From: Streptomyces mutabilis | GTDB taxonomy: Bacteria > Actinomycetota > Actinomycetes > Streptomycetales > Streptomycetaceae | Assembly: GCF_014649815.1 (NCBI RefSeq) | Contig: NZ_BMTT01000004.1 | Span: 62,001-126,000 of the forward strand | Reading direction: 5' to 3' | DNA length: 64,000 nucleotides | In this document: positions 1 through 10,557 of the stretch, one piece after another | Layout of the letters: every line of letters begins with the position of its first letter | How positions within the stretch are numbered: position 1 is the stretch's first letter | Position numbers and translations under genes: made by a program | The notes under the pieces: model-generated | What the model saw: only the letters and a program-made list of their open reading frames with translations | Databases searched by the model: none | Told to the model about the DNA's origin: nothing

Positions 1-100
1 GGGTGACGAGTTCGTGCGCCTGGCGGCACTGCGCGCGCCGGGGGTGGCGGTGCACCGGCTGGGGCACGGTGCGAGTGTGCGCGTGGAGGTCGCGCGGTGA
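1..100 (+). CDS. C-terminal end of an unidentified protein (5' end outside window)
   Basis: An open frame enters from the left edge (first whole codon at base 2) and ends at the TGA at 98-100. It encodes about 32 residues, finishing ...SVRVEVAR. The stop overlaps the GTG start of the next gene (GTGA at 97-100), so the two are probably translationally coupled. The fragment is too short to assign a family. Confidence 0.6.
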   Translation, partial: GDEFVRLAALRAPGVAVHRLGHGASVRVEVAR

Positions 101-723
101 ACTCGCTGAGTGCCGCCGTGACGAGCATTCCGACCGAGCCGACCCAGCAGGCGTTCGGCTATCCCTCGCTGTTCCTGCTGGTGTTCATCGGGGCGCTGGT
201 GCCGGTGGTGCCGACCGGGGCGCTGGTGAGTTCGGCGGCCGTGGTGGCGATGCACCAGACGCTGCCCTACTCGATGTTGATGGTCTTCGCGACGGCGTCC
301 CTCGCCGCGTTCTGCGGGGACATGGCGCTGTACTGGCTGGGGCGGCGCGGGGTCGGTTCCAGGAACGGTTCGCGCTGGCTGGAGGCGATCCGGTCCCGGG
401 CGCCCGAGGACCGGCTGGAGCAGGCGCAGGAGAAGCTCGCCGAGCACGACGTCGCGGTGCTGGTGCTGTCCCGGCTCGTGCCGGCGGGCCGCATACCGGT
501 GATGCTGGCCTGCCTGTTGGCGAAGTGGCCGCCGCGGCGCTTCGCCCGGGGGAACCTCCCGGCCTGCCTGGCCTGGGCGGTGACGTACCAGCTGATCGGC
601 ATCCTGAGCGGTGCGCTGTTCAGCGAGCCGTGGGAGGGCGTGGCCGCGGCGATCGTCCTGACCGTCGTGGTCAGCACGGCGCCGGGCCTGTGGCGGCGGT
701 TCCGGCGGCCCGCCAAGGCGTAG
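97..723 (+). CDS. DedA/VTT-domain integral membrane protein
   Basis: The 208-residue protein is hydrophobic, with membrane segments at roughly residues 22-55, 60-85, 125-150 and 175-200. It carries the DedA (SNARE-associated/VTT) pattern: a GDxxxYWLGRR segment near residue 75 and the SRLVPAGR segment with its conserved arginines near residue 128. DedA proteins are thought to move undecaprenyl phosphate or phospholipids across the cytoplasmic membrane; which applies here cannot be told. The GTG start overlaps the upstream stop (GTGA). The next gene is convergent. Confidence 0.8.
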   Translation: MNSLSAAVTSIPTEPTQQAFGYPSLFLLVFIGALVPVVPTGALVSSAAVVAMHQTLPYSMLMVFATASLAAFCGDMALYWLGRRGVGSRNGSRWLEAIRSRAPEDRLEQAQEKLAEHDVAVLVLSRLVPAGRIPVMLACLLAKWPPRRFARGNLPACLAWAVTYQLIGILSGALFSEPWEGVAAAIVLTVVVSTAPGLWRRFRRPAKA

Positions 724-774
724 CCGCCGGTGGGGCGGGGACGCGGCGGTGGCGTGCGGTTCCCCCGCACGGGG

Positions 775-1842
775 TCACTCCAGTACGCGGGAGCCGCCCA
801 CCGGAAGGTCCCACAGGTGCTCGCGGGGCAGGCCGGCGCGTTGCCAGGCGGTGCGTACGCGGGTGAGGGGTTCCAGGACCGGTTCCGCGGACAGCACGAA
901 CGTGCCCCAGTGCATCGGCGCCATCCGCCGGGCACCGACGTCCTGGGCGGCCCGCACCGCCTCCTCCGGGTCGCAGTGGACGTCCCGCAGCCACCAGCGG
1001 GGGTCGTAGGCGCCGATGGGGAGCAGGGCGAGGTCGATGCCCGGGTAGCGGCGGCCGATGCGGGCGAACCAGTGGCCGTACCCGGTGTCGCCGGCGAAGT
1101 AGACGCGCCGGCCGTCGGGCGCGGTGAGGACCCAGCCGCCCCACAGGGTGCGGCAGGTGTCGGTGAGGGTGCGCTTGGACCAGTGGTGGGCCGGCACGAA
1201 GTCGAACCGGACGCCGTTCAGTTCCGACGCCTCCCACCAGTCCAGCTCGGTGACGCGGGTGAAGCGGCGGCGGTGGAACCAGCGGCCGAGCCCGGCGGGT
1301 ACGAAGGCCGGGGTGTCGCGCGGCAGCCTGCGCAGGGTCGGGGCGTCCAGGTGGTCGTAGTGGTTGTGGCTGATGACGACCGCGTCGACGCGGGGCAGGG
1401 CGCTCCAGGGTACGCCCACGGGCGTGACGCGGGCCGGGGTGCCGAGGATCCGGCGGGACCAGACCGGGTCGGTGAGCACGGTGAGCCCGCCGATCCGCAC
1501 CACCCAGCTGGCGTGTCCCGCCCAGGTGACGGCGACGGTGCGGGCGTCCACGCGGGGCAGCGGACCGGGCTCGTACGGCAGCCGGGGAATGTCGGCGAGA
1601 CCCTCGGGGCCGGGTCTGACCGCTCCTTCGCGGGCGAACCTCGCGAAGCCCTTGAGGCCGGGCAGCGGTGCGGTCAGCCGGTCGTGGAAGGTGCGCGGCC
1701 ACACGCGGTGCTCGGCCGGCGGCCTGGGGTCGGCGAGCGGCGGGTACGAGGGCGCCGGGGAGGACGCGGCCGGCGGCGCGCCGTCGTCCTCGGTGGTGGC
1801 GGGGGCGGGGGTGCTCGTGGCCGACCGGGGCTGCTGCGTCAT
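775..1842 (-). CDS. MBL-fold metal-dependent hydrolase (NAPE-PLD/UlaG-like)
   Basis: A 355-residue protein of the metallo-beta-lactamase fold. The zinc signature HNHYDH is at residues 159-164. Further metal-ligand candidates are the His in FVPAHHWS, the Asp in YFAGDTGYGH and the His in APMHWGTF. The arrangement matches the N-acyl-phosphatidylethanolamine phospholipase D-like / L-ascorbate-6-P lactonase-like branch. The first 40 residues are Pro/Ala-rich and look disordered. I chose the ATG at 1842 because it overlaps the upstream aminotransferase stop as ATGA and has GGGAG upstream; an in-frame ATG at 1857 is less well placed. Substrate unknown. Confidence 0.8.
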   Translation of the reverse strand: MTQQPRSATSTPAPATTEDDGAPPAASSPAPSYPPLADPRPPAEHRVWPRTFHDRLTAPLPGLKGFARFAREGAVRPGPEGLADIPRLPYEPGPLPRVDARTVAVTWAGHASWVVRIGGLTVLTDPVWSRRILGTPARVTPVGVPWSALPRVDAVVISHNHYDHLDAPTLRRLPRDTPAFVPAGLGRWFHRRRFTRVTELDWWEASELNGVRFDFVPAHHWSKRTLTDTCRTLWGGWVLTAPDGRRVYFAGDTGYGHWFARIGRRYPGIDLALLPIGAYDPRWWLRDVHCDPEEAVRAAQDVGARRMAPMHWGTFVLSAEPVLEPLTRVRTAWQRAGLPREHLWDLPVGGSRVLE

Positions 1843-3116
1843 CGAGGAGGCTCCCATCGCTGAGCGTCGCGGAGATCACCGAAGACCGACTTCAGGGCGA
1901 TCAGGGCGCGTTGCACCTGCGGCAGTTCCAACGGGTCGGGGGCGGTGAGGCATTCCGCGCGCCGTTCACCGCCGGTGCCGCCGAGCAGGGGGCCGGTGGT
2001 GAGCCGTACGCGCAGGGCCGGCAGGTCGTCGCCGAAGCGGTGGCCGCCGGGGGCGGGCATGCCGAGCCGGTCGGTGAGGAAGTCCTCCAGTTCCTGGGCG
2101 TCGCCGACACCCTCGGCGGCGAGCGCGTCGCGCAGCGGGCCGAGGTCGGCGTAGAGGTGGCGGCCTGCCTGCGGGGGCCGGGCGGTGGCGCCCGCGGCGA
2201 CGACGGCGGCGTGCGCGGCGGCGGCCACGCGCGCGTGCAGGCGCACCGCGGCGGACCGGCGGGCGGTGACCGGCTCGGGTTCGCCGAGCGCGTACCCGGC
2301 CGCGGCGGCGACGGGCGCGGCGACGCGGGCGCCGAGCGCGGTGAGCACGTCGAGCACGCGCGCGTGCAGGCCGTCTCCGGCGGCGGACGCGGGGAAGCGG
2401 GCGACGGCGGCGGGCCAGGCCGGGGGCAGCAGCGCGCCGGCCAGGTCGGAGACGACGGTGACCCGCTCGGGCAGCATCTCGGCGGGGCTGAGGATCACGG
2501 TGGCGTGCGGATCGTGCAGGGTGTCGCGCCAGGTCTCGTCGCTGACCAGGTGCAGTCCCTCGCCGGCGGCCGCCTCCACGGTCTCGTGCAGCAGTTCGGG
2601 CGGCGCGACGGTGCCGGTCGGGTCGTCGGCGACGGACAGGACGAGCAGGCGGGGGTCACCACCCTCGGCGCGGACCCGGCGGACGGTCTCCAGGAGTGCG
2701 TACGGGTCGGGTACACCGCCGGACTCGGCCGGGGTCGGCACGTGGAAGACGGGCCTGCCCAGCAGCCGCGCGTACGGCGCCCACCAGGCGGCGCAGGGTC
2801 GGGGCACCAGGACGTCGCCGCCGAGCGCGGCGGTCAGTGCCAGCAGCAGGGCGTTGGCACCGGGGGCGGCGGCCGCGTGGCCGGGGTCGGTGGGCAGACC
2901 GCGCCGGTCCCAGTAGCCGCAGGCGGCCCCCAGGAGGGCGGGTGCGCCGCCGGCCGGTTCCTCGTGGGCGCGGCCCGCCGCGGCGGCGAGGACGGCGGAC
3001 AGTTCGGGCAGCACGGGCAGTCCGTCGTCGGGAAGGTGCGGGCCGTAGCGGACGGGGCCGTGCCCCACGGGGTCATGGCCTTCGGGGCCGTGCCCCACGG
3101 GGTCCGTCCGCCGCAT
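1839..3116 (-). CDS. Aminotransferase class I/II-fold protein, probably lacking the PLP lysine
   Basis: The 425-residue protein follows the fold-type I aminotransferase layout: a GxNALLLAL cofactor-phosphate region near residue 85, ADDPTG in place of the usual NPTG, and VSDETW in place of the DEVY motif. Where SKxxGLPGLRxG is expected, the protein reads VVSDLAGALLPPAWPA, so the Schiff-base lysine and substrate arginine seem absent. It is therefore either a non-catalytic relative or one with unusual chemistry. It is coupled by a 4-bp overlap to the MBL hydrolase gene. The ATG at 3116 has no strong ribosome site, so the N-terminus is uncertain. Confidence 0.65.
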   Translation of the reverse strand: MRRTDPVGHGPEGHDPVGHGPVRYGPHLPDDGLPVLPELSAVLAAAAGRAHEEPAGGAPALLGAACGYWDRRGLPTDPGHAAAAPGANALLLALTAALGGDVLVPRPCAAWWAPYARLLGRPVFHVPTPAESGGVPDPYALLETVRRVRAEGGDPRLLVLSVADDPTGTVAPPELLHETVEAAAGEGLHLVSDETWRDTLHDPHATVILSPAEMLPERVTVVSDLAGALLPPAWPAAVARFPASAAGDGLHARVLDVLTALGARVAAPVAAAAGYALGEPEPVTARRSAAVRLHARVAAAAHAAVVAAGATARPPQAGRHLYADLGPLRDALAAEGVGDAQELEDFLTDRLGMPAPGGHRFGDDLPALRVRLTTGPLLGGTGGERRAECLTAPDPLELPQVQRALIALKSVFGDLRDAQRWEPPR

Positions 3117-3262
3117 GCGTGCCTCCGCGCAGTCCGTGGTGCCGTGTGCCGTCGCCGCCGGCACACCGTGTCCGGTCGTTGCTCCAAGTACCCATCGGGG
3201 CGCCCGGCCAAGGCTGTGGCCCCGGTGGGTACGGATCACACGCGGGCCGGGCGCGGTGCGGG

Positions 3263-4135
3263 TCAGTGCGCGGCGTCCCCGCGCAGCCGGAGCCGGAGCA
3301 GTCGGTGCGCGGCCGCGCCGCACGCCCCGGCGATCAGGACGCCGCCGGCCACCAGGGCGGGCACCGAGTCGGTGAAGGCTCCCCCCGCGCCGGCGTGCAC
3401 ACCGTGCTCCGCGGTCGTCCCGCCGCAGTTCCTCCGCTGCGCGGAGGTTTCGCCGTGCGGTGAGGCGGGTTCGGGGCACGCGGGTTCGGTGGCGCAGGAC
3501 GTACCGCGGGAGGAGGCTCCGGCGTGCGGGGCCGTCGGTTGCGGGCAGGGCGGTGCGACGGCGCCGCCGCCCTCCTCCGGCGCGGCCATCGGCTCGTCCG
3601 GTGCCGTCATCGGTTCCTCGGGCACCGTCAGTGGCGCTTCCGGCACGGTCATCGGCTCCTCGGGCACGGTCATCGGTGCCTCCGGTGCGGTCATCGTCGC
3701 GCTCCAGGGGTCGCCCTCCTCGCCGGAGGCCCCTGGGCAGGTTCCGTCGACGGTCCACTCGTCCTCGGAGCCCGCCGCCTCCGGGTCGCTCCCGAAGTCC
3801 TCGGCGGCTGCTGTTCGGGCGGTGCCGCGGTAGGCGGGTCCGGACGTCGCCTCGTGCTCATCTCCCACCTTGCGCAGCACGACCGTACCTCCGTCGAAGG
3901 CCGGTGAGGTGGCGTCGAGGGTCGCGGGTGCGGAGCCGCCGGTCGGGGCGCAGGTCACGGAGACCGTGACCGTGCCGCCGGGGGTCACGCCGGCCGGGCT
4001 GACCTCGGCGACGGGTTCGGCGACGCCGATGGGCGGCGGGGGTACGCCGGGCTCTGCCGGGGCAGGCGCCGCGAAGACGCCGAGGGCGGCACTGGCCAGG
4101 ACGGCGGTGGACAGGGCGCGGGCGGTGCGGCGCAT
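3263..4135 (-). CDS. Exported, membrane-anchored repeat protein of unknown function
   Basis: The 290-residue protein starts with a clear signal peptide (MRRTARALSTAVLASAALG, then AAPAPAEP) and GAAGGAG-type ribosome site upstream. The mature part begins with a beta-rich stretch containing single cysteines. A heptad tandem repeat PE(A/E)PMTV follows (about five copies), then a Cys/Pro-rich linker. The C-terminus has one hydrophobic segment (ALVAGGVLIAGACGAA) followed by arginines. This is the architecture of an actinobacterial cell-surface protein with a C-terminal membrane anchor. No enzymatic motif is seen. Confidence 0.7.
   Translation of the reverse strand: MRRTARALSTAVLASAALGVFAAPAPAEPGVPPPPIGVAEPVAEVSPAGVTPGGTVTVSVTCAPTGGSAPATLDATSPAFDGGTVVLRKVGDEHEATSGPAYRGTARTAAAEDFGSDPEAAGSEDEWTVDGTCPGASGEEGDPWSATMTAPEAPMTVPEEPMTVPEAPLTVPEEPMTAPDEPMAAPEEGGGAVAPPCPQPTAPHAGASSRGTSCATEPACPEPASPHGETSAQRRNCGGTTAEHGVHAGAGGAFTDSVPALVAGGVLIAGACGAAAHRLLRLRLRGDAAH
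3580..3697. repeat. 21-bp tandem repeat encoding PExPMTV heptads
   Basis: About five and a half degenerate copies of a 21-bp unit (plus-strand form close to GGTCATCGGCTCCTCGGGCA) lie inside the exported-protein gene. They translate as PEAPMTV, PEEPMTV, PEAPLTV, PEEPMTA and PDEPMAA. Confidence 0.8.
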
Positions 4136-4842
4136 GGGTCGGGCTCCTTCGAGCGGCGGCTGCGGGGGCACGGCACTCGCGCCCCTCGGCCATCACAGCC
4201 CGCCCGGCGCGAACCCGCGCGCCGCCATGCGCCGTTCGCGGGAACGAAGCGCCCGAGCGGGTGACGGGGCAGGTTTGGCGCCGTACTCACCGGTGTGGCC
4301 GTCCGAGGCACGGCGCACACCGGACCGGACGACACGGCAGGGCGTATGCCGGACGAGAGGGGATGACGCGGGTGCACGCCGGACCTGGCGGCACGGCACG
4401 GGGCACGCGCGGGGCCGCGTCGCCATCCGGGGCGGTCGCGGACGGATCGCCGATGCCCTCACCGTCCCCCACCCCGCGGCAGCGCTCGGCCGGCGAGGAA
4501 GGACCGGGCAGCGGGACCCACCCGGGCCGGGCGCCGGCGCGAGGTCAGGTCGGCCGGGCGCCACTTCGGCAGAAGCCGATCGACCACCCGGTGCGGTCGC
4601 GGAGCGATCAGCGGCACCCGCCCCGCCGGAAGCTCGTGCCGCACCTCGCGGCAGCGGCCGGGCAAGTCGGTGACGAGGCAGGGCGATCACGACGGTCCCC
4701 GAGAGCCCGTCACCTACCTTCGTACCGTACCTGCGGCAGCGGTCGGGCCGCGCGGGCGAGGGTGACGGGAGGCGGGAGGTGGGGCCGCTCCGGGTCCCCG
4801 CTCAGCGGGTCAACGCCTGCTGCCCGCACCGGCCTCCTCGGT
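4136..4842. other. 707-bp gap without a recognisable gene
   Basis: Open frames here run on both strands, as expected for this base composition. None has a convincing ribosome site or family motif. Part may be the upstream region of the exported-protein gene, and the right end is downstream of the sigma-factor gene. I see no hairpin with a T-tract. Confidence 0.5.
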
Positions 4843-5637
4843 TCAGGTCGCCGGATCCCGCAGAACCTGCTCCCGCACCCGGTTGCAGCAGCGGCTGATC
4901 AGGCGGGAGACGTGCATCTGGGAAATGCCGAGTTGTTCGGCGATGTGGCTCTGGGTCATGTCGTCGAAGAAGCGCATGTAGAGGATGGCGCGCTCGCGTT
5001 CGGGCAGGGCGGCCAGGCGCTCCCTGACGGCCTCGCGATCGACGACCGTGTCGAGGGCCGGGTCGGGGGCGCCGAGGGCGTCACCGAGGGAGTAACCGTC
5101 CTCGCCGCCGGGGAGTCCGGCGTCCAGGGACAGGGCCGTGAAGCTTTCCAGGGCCTCCAGGCCGACCCGGACGTCCTCCTCGCTCATGTCGGCGTGCTCG
5201 GCGATCTCGGCGACGGTGGGCCCGCGACCCGAGATGGTCTGGGACAGGTCCTGCCCCGCGCAGCGGACGCGGTTGCGCAGTTCCTGCACCCGGCGCGGCA
5301 CGTGGAGGGTCCACATGTGGTCCCGGAAGTGCCGCTTGATCTCGCCGGTGATCGTCGGCACGGCGTAGCTCTCGAAGGCGTTGCCGCGCTCGGGGTCGTA
5401 CCGGTCGACGGCCTTGACCAGGCCGAGGGCGGCGACCTGGCGCAGGTCGTCGTAGCTCTCGCCGCGGCTGCGGAAGCGACCGGCGAGCCGTTCGGCCATG
5501 GGGAGCCAGGCCTCGACGATCCGGTCGCGGACGGCGTCGCGTTCCGGGCCGTCGGGGAGGGTGGTGAGCCTGCGGAAGGCGTCGGCGGTGTCGGGTGCGT
5601 CGTCGTGCGGGTGCTTCACGCTGGCGTGGATCGGCAT
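4843..5637 (-). CDS. SigB/SigF/SigG-family RNA polymerase sigma factor
   Basis: A 264-residue sigma-70 family protein of the Streptomyces general-stress/sporulation type. Region 2 is at residues 40-115 (YDDLRQVAALGLVKAVDRYDP, then GEIKRHFRDHMW). Region 3 is around residues 115-165 (TVAEIAEHADMSEEDV). Region 4 is at residues 208-258 with the helix-turn-helix HIAEQLGISQMHVSRL. The ATG at 5637 is preceded by GAGGGAG. No anti-sigma or anti-anti-sigma gene is adjacent, though such partners regulate most relatives. By recalled neighbourhood it could be the S. coelicolor SigK orthologue, but I cannot confirm this. Confidence 0.9.
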   Translation of the reverse strand: MPIHASVKHPHDDAPDTADAFRRLTTLPDGPERDAVRDRIVEAWLPMAERLAGRFRSRGESYDDLRQVAALGLVKAVDRYDPERGNAFESYAVPTITGEIKRHFRDHMWTLHVPRRVQELRNRVRCAGQDLSQTISGRGPTVAEIAEHADMSEEDVRVGLEALESFTALSLDAGLPGGEDGYSLGDALGAPDPALDTVVDREAVRERLAALPERERAILYMRFFDDMTQSHIAEQLGISQMHVSRLISRCCNRVREQVLRDPAT

Positions 5638-6058
5638 GGTGCGTCGCAACTCCCTCGCGGGGCGCGGGGTCCTGTCGTCGCGCCGGGCGGAGGCCCGGTC
5701 GGCACGGGCGGCACCCGGGGAACCTCCGGGGGGCCTCACCGGTGCGACGGCACGGCCCTTGAGTCGGGCGGTCACCGTGGGAGAGGACGTCCGGCGTACG
5801 GACCGACGCGTCGGTGGCGGCGTCCCGCCGCTCCCACGGACGTGCCTCCTGTCCGAAGCACTGAATTGCGCCTGCCCCGCCGCCCCACGCCAAACACCCC
5901 CTCTTCGCCGGCCTCCCGTCGGGGCACCCGCGCGGCTGCCGCCCGCCTCACCCCCGTCGCTCCGGGGTCCGTCCCGGAGCGCGACGGTGTCCGGCATGCT
6001 CCCTGCGGTCACCTCGGCCGCACGGCCGCTCGGTCCCGCGGCGGCCGCGCGGCGGTGG
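5638..6058. other. 421-bp gap upstream of the sigma-factor gene
   Basis: The minus-strand leader of the sigma gene should lie here. I looked for a GTTT-N14-16-GGGTA promoter, which relatives often use to autoregulate. I found a GTTTGG at the right orientation (near 5890) but no acceptable -10 partner. No gene is supported. Confidence 0.45.
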
Positions 6059-6475
6059 TCATCGCTTGTGCGGCTGGTGGAAGCGGAGCATGTTGCCGGC
6101 CGGGTCGCGGAAGGCGCAGTCGCGGACGCCGTAGGGCTGGTCGACCGGCTCCTGGAGGACCTCGACGCCCGCCGCGCTGACGCGTTCGAAGGTGGCGTCG
6201 ACGTCGTCGGTGCTGAAGATGACGCCGCGCAGCAGGCCCTTGGCCAGCAGTTCCGCCATGGCTTCCTTGTCGGAGGTCGATGCGTTGGGGTCGGCGAGCG
6301 GCGGTTCGAGGACGATGTCCACGTCGGGCTGGGCCGGGGAGCCGACGGTCACCCAGCGCATCCCTTCGAAGCCGACGTCGTTGCGGACCTCCATGCCGAG
6401 CACGTCCCGGTAGAAGGCGAGCGCCTTGTCGTGGTCGTCCACTGCGATGAAGCACTGCGAGAGGCTGATGTCCAT
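6059..6475 (-). CDS. VOC (glyoxalase/bleomycin-resistance fold) family protein
   Basis: A 138-residue protein with the two beta-alpha-beta-beta-beta modules of the vicinal-oxygen-chelate fold. It opens with FIAVDDHDKALAFYRDVLGMEV and closes with VRDCAFRDPAGNMLRFHQ, the usual position of the last metal/substrate residues. It starts 5 bp after the AraC gene stops, so the two form a short operon. Close relatives are named glyoxalase-like; the substrate is not predictable. Confidence 0.85.
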   Translation of the reverse strand: MDISLSQCFIAVDDHDKALAFYRDVLGMEVRNDVGFEGMRWVTVGSPAQPDVDIVLEPPLADPNASTSDKEAMAELLAKGLLRGVIFSTDDVDATFERVSAAGVEVLQEPVDQPYGVRDCAFRDPAGNMLRFHQPHKR

Positions 6476-6480
6476 GCGCC

Positions 6481-6909
6481 TCACGCTAGGGGCCCGGGCG
6501 CGGGCCTGGCTTCTCCGTTCCTGACCGGCCGGGTGTAGATCTTGGCGACGCAGGCCGGGACGGCCGCGCCGTCGGCGTGGTCGCGGGCCCGGTAGGCGCT
6601 CGGGCTCTCGCCGACCAGCTCGGTGAAGCGGGAGCTGAACGAGCCCAGCGAAGTACAGCCGACCGCGAAACACACCTCCGTGACCGACATGTCGCCCCGC
6701 CTCAGCAGGGCCTTGGCCCGCTCGATGCGGCGCGTCATCAGGTAGCTGTAGGGCGTCTCGCCGTAGGCAGCGCGGAAGCTGCGCGAGAAGTGGCCCGCCG
6801 ACATGAGGGCGACCCGCGCCAACGCCGCGACGTCGAGCGGCTCGTCGTACTCCCGGTCCATCAGGTCGCGGGCGCGGCGCAGCCGCGCCAGGTCCTCCAA
6901 CGTCGTCAC
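6481..6909 (-). CDS. AraC-family transcriptional regulator (stand-alone DNA-binding domain)
   Basis: A 142-residue protein made almost entirely of the double helix-turn-helix of the AraC family. HTH1 is LARVALMSAGHFSRSFRAAYGE at about residues 33-54, and HTH2 is EVCFAVGCTSLGSFSSRF at about residues 80-98. There is no ligand-binding domain. The GTG at 6909 has a GGTGGA site. It is directly upstream of, and co-oriented with, the VOC gene, its likely target. Confidence 0.85.
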   Translation of the reverse strand: MTTLEDLARLRRARDLMDREYDEPLDVAALARVALMSAGHFSRSFRAAYGETPYSYLMTRRIERAKALLRRGDMSVTEVCFAVGCTSLGSFSSRFTELVGESPSAYRARDHADGAAVPACVAKIYTRPVRNGEARPAPGPLA

Positions 6910-6971
6910 TCCACCACGATCCCACAGCGCCGTACGTCTGCGGTACGGCGCTGCGGGAACCGTGGCCAGGG

Positions 6972-9362
<2,391 letters not shown>

Positions 9363-9469
9363 CGTCTCTCCATCCGTCGGGCGGGTCGGCAGGGCCACGC
9401 TAGACGGGGCGGGGCGAGCGGCGCTTCTCGATTACTGATCCGTCGGGCTGCTGATCCGTCCGGCCCTTG

Positions 9470-9608
9470 TCACGGCTCCGCACGGCCGGCCGCCTCGGCG
9501 TCGTCGGACGGCGGCGCGGTGCCCGGCAGCACCAGTTCCTCGTAGCGGCCCAGGGCCAGCACCACGCCGAGCATGGACCGGAATGCACAAAGCGAGCAGC
9601 ACCGCCAT
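9470..9608 (-). pseudogene. Frameshifted small membrane protein
   Basis: A minus-strand ATG at 9606-9608 with GAAGGA upstream opens MAVLLALCIPV. The frame then runs into Arg/Gly-rich sequence. Skipping one C in GGTCCATG (about 9576-9578) joins it to MLGVVLALGRYEELVLP and an acidic tail ending at the TGA at 9470-9472. The joined 45-residue product has one membrane helix plus an RYEE segment, resembling small Streptomyces membrane proteins I recall. Either the gene is broken by +1, the sequence has an error, or the unshifted 58-residue frame (to 9432) is made. Confidence 0.55.
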
Positions 9609-9808
9609 GATCCGTCCTTCCCGATGAAGGGTGGGCGTGGGGGTGGTGGCAGGGGCCGGGTTCCCCGCCCCGGGCGGGCAAACCCGCCGTGCACGAGGCC
9701 GCACGCACTGTGTCCGCAGGAATCGGAGCAGACCCTTCCGGATGAATCCGTGTCGGCCCCCGGTGTCCGGGTACGCGGTCGGCACCCCTGAAGGACCTGG
9801 AGGGAGAC

Positions 9809-10216
9809 ATGCAGCGAGGCAGTGACCGGATGAGCGTCCACCGCGACGACGAGATGAAGCACGAACTGCAGGGTCTGCTCAGGTCCGGGCACCCCACCCG
9901 GACCGAGGAGTGGCACGACCCGGAACCGGCCGCCGAGGACGATCCCGACGTCACCCGCGGACCGGTGACCCCAGGTCGCGGACCGACGTATCTGGAGGCC
10001 CTCCGGCTCGAGCTGGCCCGGAACCTGACCCGGGGTGCCTTCCCCGCCGGCCCGCGGGAACTGACCCGGGCACTGCGCCGCGGCAACGCACCGGACGCCC
10101 TCGTCGAGGGACTGGAACGACTGCCGCACAGGGCCCGCTACGACAACGTCCAGGAACTGGCGGTGGCCCTGACCGAGAGCGGCGGGCCCGGAGACGCCGG
10201 TGCCCGGGGCGCGTAG
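9809..10216 (+). CDS. DUF2795-domain protein
   Basis: A 135-residue protein with a charged N-terminal half and a C-terminal DUF2795-type helical region at about residues 70-125 (LEARNLTRGAFPAGPRELTR-like, ending HRARYDNVQELAVAL). DUF2795 proteins are small, acid-rich and of unknown function, and are common in Streptomyces near stress genes. A very strong ribosome site (GGAGGGAG) precedes the ATG at 9809. The deleted CBS gene lies 20 bp downstream. Confidence 0.75.
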   Translation: MQRGSDRMSVHRDDEMKHELQGLLRSGHPTRTEEWHDPEPAAEDDPDVTRGPVTPGRGPTYLEALRLELARNLTRGAFPAGPRELTRALRRGNAPDALVEGLERLPHRARYDNVQELAVALTESGGPGDAGARGA

Positions 10217-10236
10217 GCGAACGGGAGGGTGGCCCC

Positions 10237-10502
10237 GTGACCGAGTACGTGAGGGAGGTCGTGACCTCGGGTGTGGCCGCCTGCCGTCAGGACTCCTCCG
10301 TCGTCGAGGCGGCGCAGCTCATGCGCACGCAGAACATCGGCGACGTGGTGGTCGCGGACGGGCGGGGCGTCGTGGGCCTGATCACCGACCGTGACATCAC
10401 GGTGCGGGCGAGGCCCACGACCCCGCCTCGGCGCTCGCCGACATCAGCCGTGCGGAACCGGATGCCCGGTCCGGGCCGGGCAGGCCCCCGCTGACCGAAT
10501 GA
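10237..10502 (+). pseudogene. CBS-domain protein gene with internal deletion
   Basis: GTG at 10237 with GGGAGG opens a normal CBS-pair N-terminus (REVVTSGVAACRQDSS, then AAQLMRTQNIGDVVV and GLITDRDITVRA). At about 10408 the frame changes to unrelated Pro/Arg-rich sequence ending at 10494. In the neighbouring frame the DNA reads DPASALADISRAEPDA, the usual C-terminus of such proteins, and stops at 10500-10502. Typical relatives are about 135-140 residues. The second CBS motif has therefore been deleted with loss of frame. At most an 85-residue single-CBS protein could be made. Confidence 0.75.
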
Positions 10503-10557
10503 CGCGTGCGCGTCGGGCGGCACGGGCCCGGCGCGCCGGGAAAGGAAACCGAACCAC

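Noticed and set aside
4459-4665. A 68-residue minus-strand frame in the large gap upstream of the exported-protein gene.
   Set aside because: It is Arg/Pro-rich, lacks a ribosome site and matches no family I recognise; it probably reflects base composition.
5880-5900. A SigB-type promoter for the sigma-factor gene.
   Set aside because: A GTTT element is present on the minus strand, but no GGGTA-like element lies 14-16 bp downstream.
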